Below are positions 63,615-64,000 of a DNA stretch of 64,000 nt, one piece after another. The first letter of the stretch is position 1. Each line of letters begins with the position of its first letter. Both the position numbers and the translations under genes were made by a program. Origin of the DNA: Commensalibacter papalotli (ex Servin-Garciduenas et al. 2014). Its GTDB lineage: Bacteria > Pseudomonadota > Alphaproteobacteria > Acetobacterales > Acetobacteraceae. The stretch is from NCBI RefSeq assembly GCF_000527695.1, contig NZ_ATSX01000001.1, forward strand, positions 1,483,574 to 1,547,573, given 5' to 3'. Under the pieces are notes generated by a model. The model searched no databases, was not told the origin of the DNA, and was given only the letters and a program-made list of their open reading frames with translations.

Positions 63615-64000
63615 AATTTACATTAATTCCCCTTAAATAATGAAAGAATTTCTATGTAATAATTTTCTGTCAAAGTTATTTCCCATCCATATTTCTGATC
63701 TACAGATAATATTCCATAAAGCCTCGGTTTGACAAACTTATATTCTTCTAGCTTAGTAAATCTCTTACTAAATTAAAAAAAAAGAATAAGGAATAAAACT
63801 TGTAACTTTAGAGCCAAAATAAAAAGATTTAGTTAAATCGGGCCTTTTTTTATAAGATCTACAATATTAAAATTAAACAAATAATCATCTGATCATTTAT
63901 GACTTTATACACTTTTAAGTGATGCTAAGAGGCATCTGATTTACAACTTTAAGATGTGTGTTATCGTATAAGTTGTAATATTTAGATTATGATAAACTTG
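63615..64000. other. 386-base gap at right edge, with a short minus-strand coding-like remnant
   Basis: From about 63772 to a stop at 63623 the minus strand has a start-less frame ending LEEYKFVKPRLYGILSVDQK, YGWEITLTENYYIEILSLF. It ends in an A/T homopolymer (nine T at about 63771) and an in-frame stop on its upstream side, so it is probably the tail of a frameshifted gene. The rest, 63780-64000, is AT-rich with nothing recognisable. Confidence 0.35.

Noticed and set aside
1..64000. CRISPR arrays, transposases, integrases or prophage genes
   Set aside because: I looked for regular direct repeats with spacers and for recombinase motifs and saw none; the adhesin's repeats are protein-coding.

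Overview
The window looks like chromosomal DNA of an AT-rich member of the Acetobacteraceae (acetic acid bacteria, Alphaproteobacteria), possibly a Commensalibacter-like insect-gut lineage. This rests on alphaproteobacterial gene orders (dgt-argS-SPOR-scpA-scpB-tatB-tatC; infA-maf ... RNase E/G-yacG-tRNA-Phe), an OprB-type sugar porin, a cytochrome bd oxidase, periplasmic dehydrogenase/cytochrome c chemistry and a Hint-domain adhesin of a kind common in this family. The genus is an inference from low GC and gene content; no rRNA is present to confirm it.

Layout. 0-6.8 kb (minus strand): housekeeping run from dgt through argS, a SPOR protein, scpA, scpB and tatB into a tatC cut by the window edge. 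6.9-13.2 kb: xth, two tandem DXD glycosyltransferase paralogues, two related exported proteins, glucokinase and a 44-residue basic protein. 13.3-18.2 kb (plus): dcd, murA, hisG (short form), hisD, infA, maf. 18.2-28.5 kb: an accessory block that separates maf from its usual neighbours. It holds a GT61 transferase, a frameshifted sugar O-acetyltransferase, a ruined two-partner-secretion locus (FHA-type fragment on minus, FhaC/ShlB-type transporter on plus), two broken copies of one lipoprotein gene, and an intact 1218-residue repeat/Hint adhesin. 28.5-29.9 kb: the core order resumes with RNase E/G-like, yacG and tRNA-Phe.

30-43 kb: a small ribbon-helix-helix-like protein with candidate operator repeats, ProP, a GlfT-like GT2, a DUF4422-GT8 fusion, a Tat-exported FAD dehydrogenase with its triheme cytochrome c, tehB, and a plus-strand cluster (membrane protein, GtrA, UbiA-type phosphoribosyltransferase, divergent PAP2) that suggests a polyprenyl-phosphate pentose pathway. 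43-47 kb: aldehyde dehydrogenase, double NTF2-like protein and gabT. If the FAD enzyme is a spermidine dehydrogenase, these could form a polyamine to 4-aminobutanal to GABA to succinate semialdehyde route. 47-53.5 kb (minus): cydD, cydC, cydA, cydB, a CydX-like protein and a tiny membrane ORF, a complete bd-oxidase set. 53.7-63.6 kb: SmoS-like polyol dehydrogenase, YceI, LysR, GNAT, GmhB-like phosphatase, OprB, two divergent thymidylate-kinase-like paralogues, a PAP2 phosphatase and an unassigned protein.

The most unusual parts are the decaying accessory block at 18-28 kb, the Hint adhesin with no visible export signal, the candidate lipid-linked pentose cluster, and the polyamine/GABA gene set with an unexplained duplicated NTF2-like protein.
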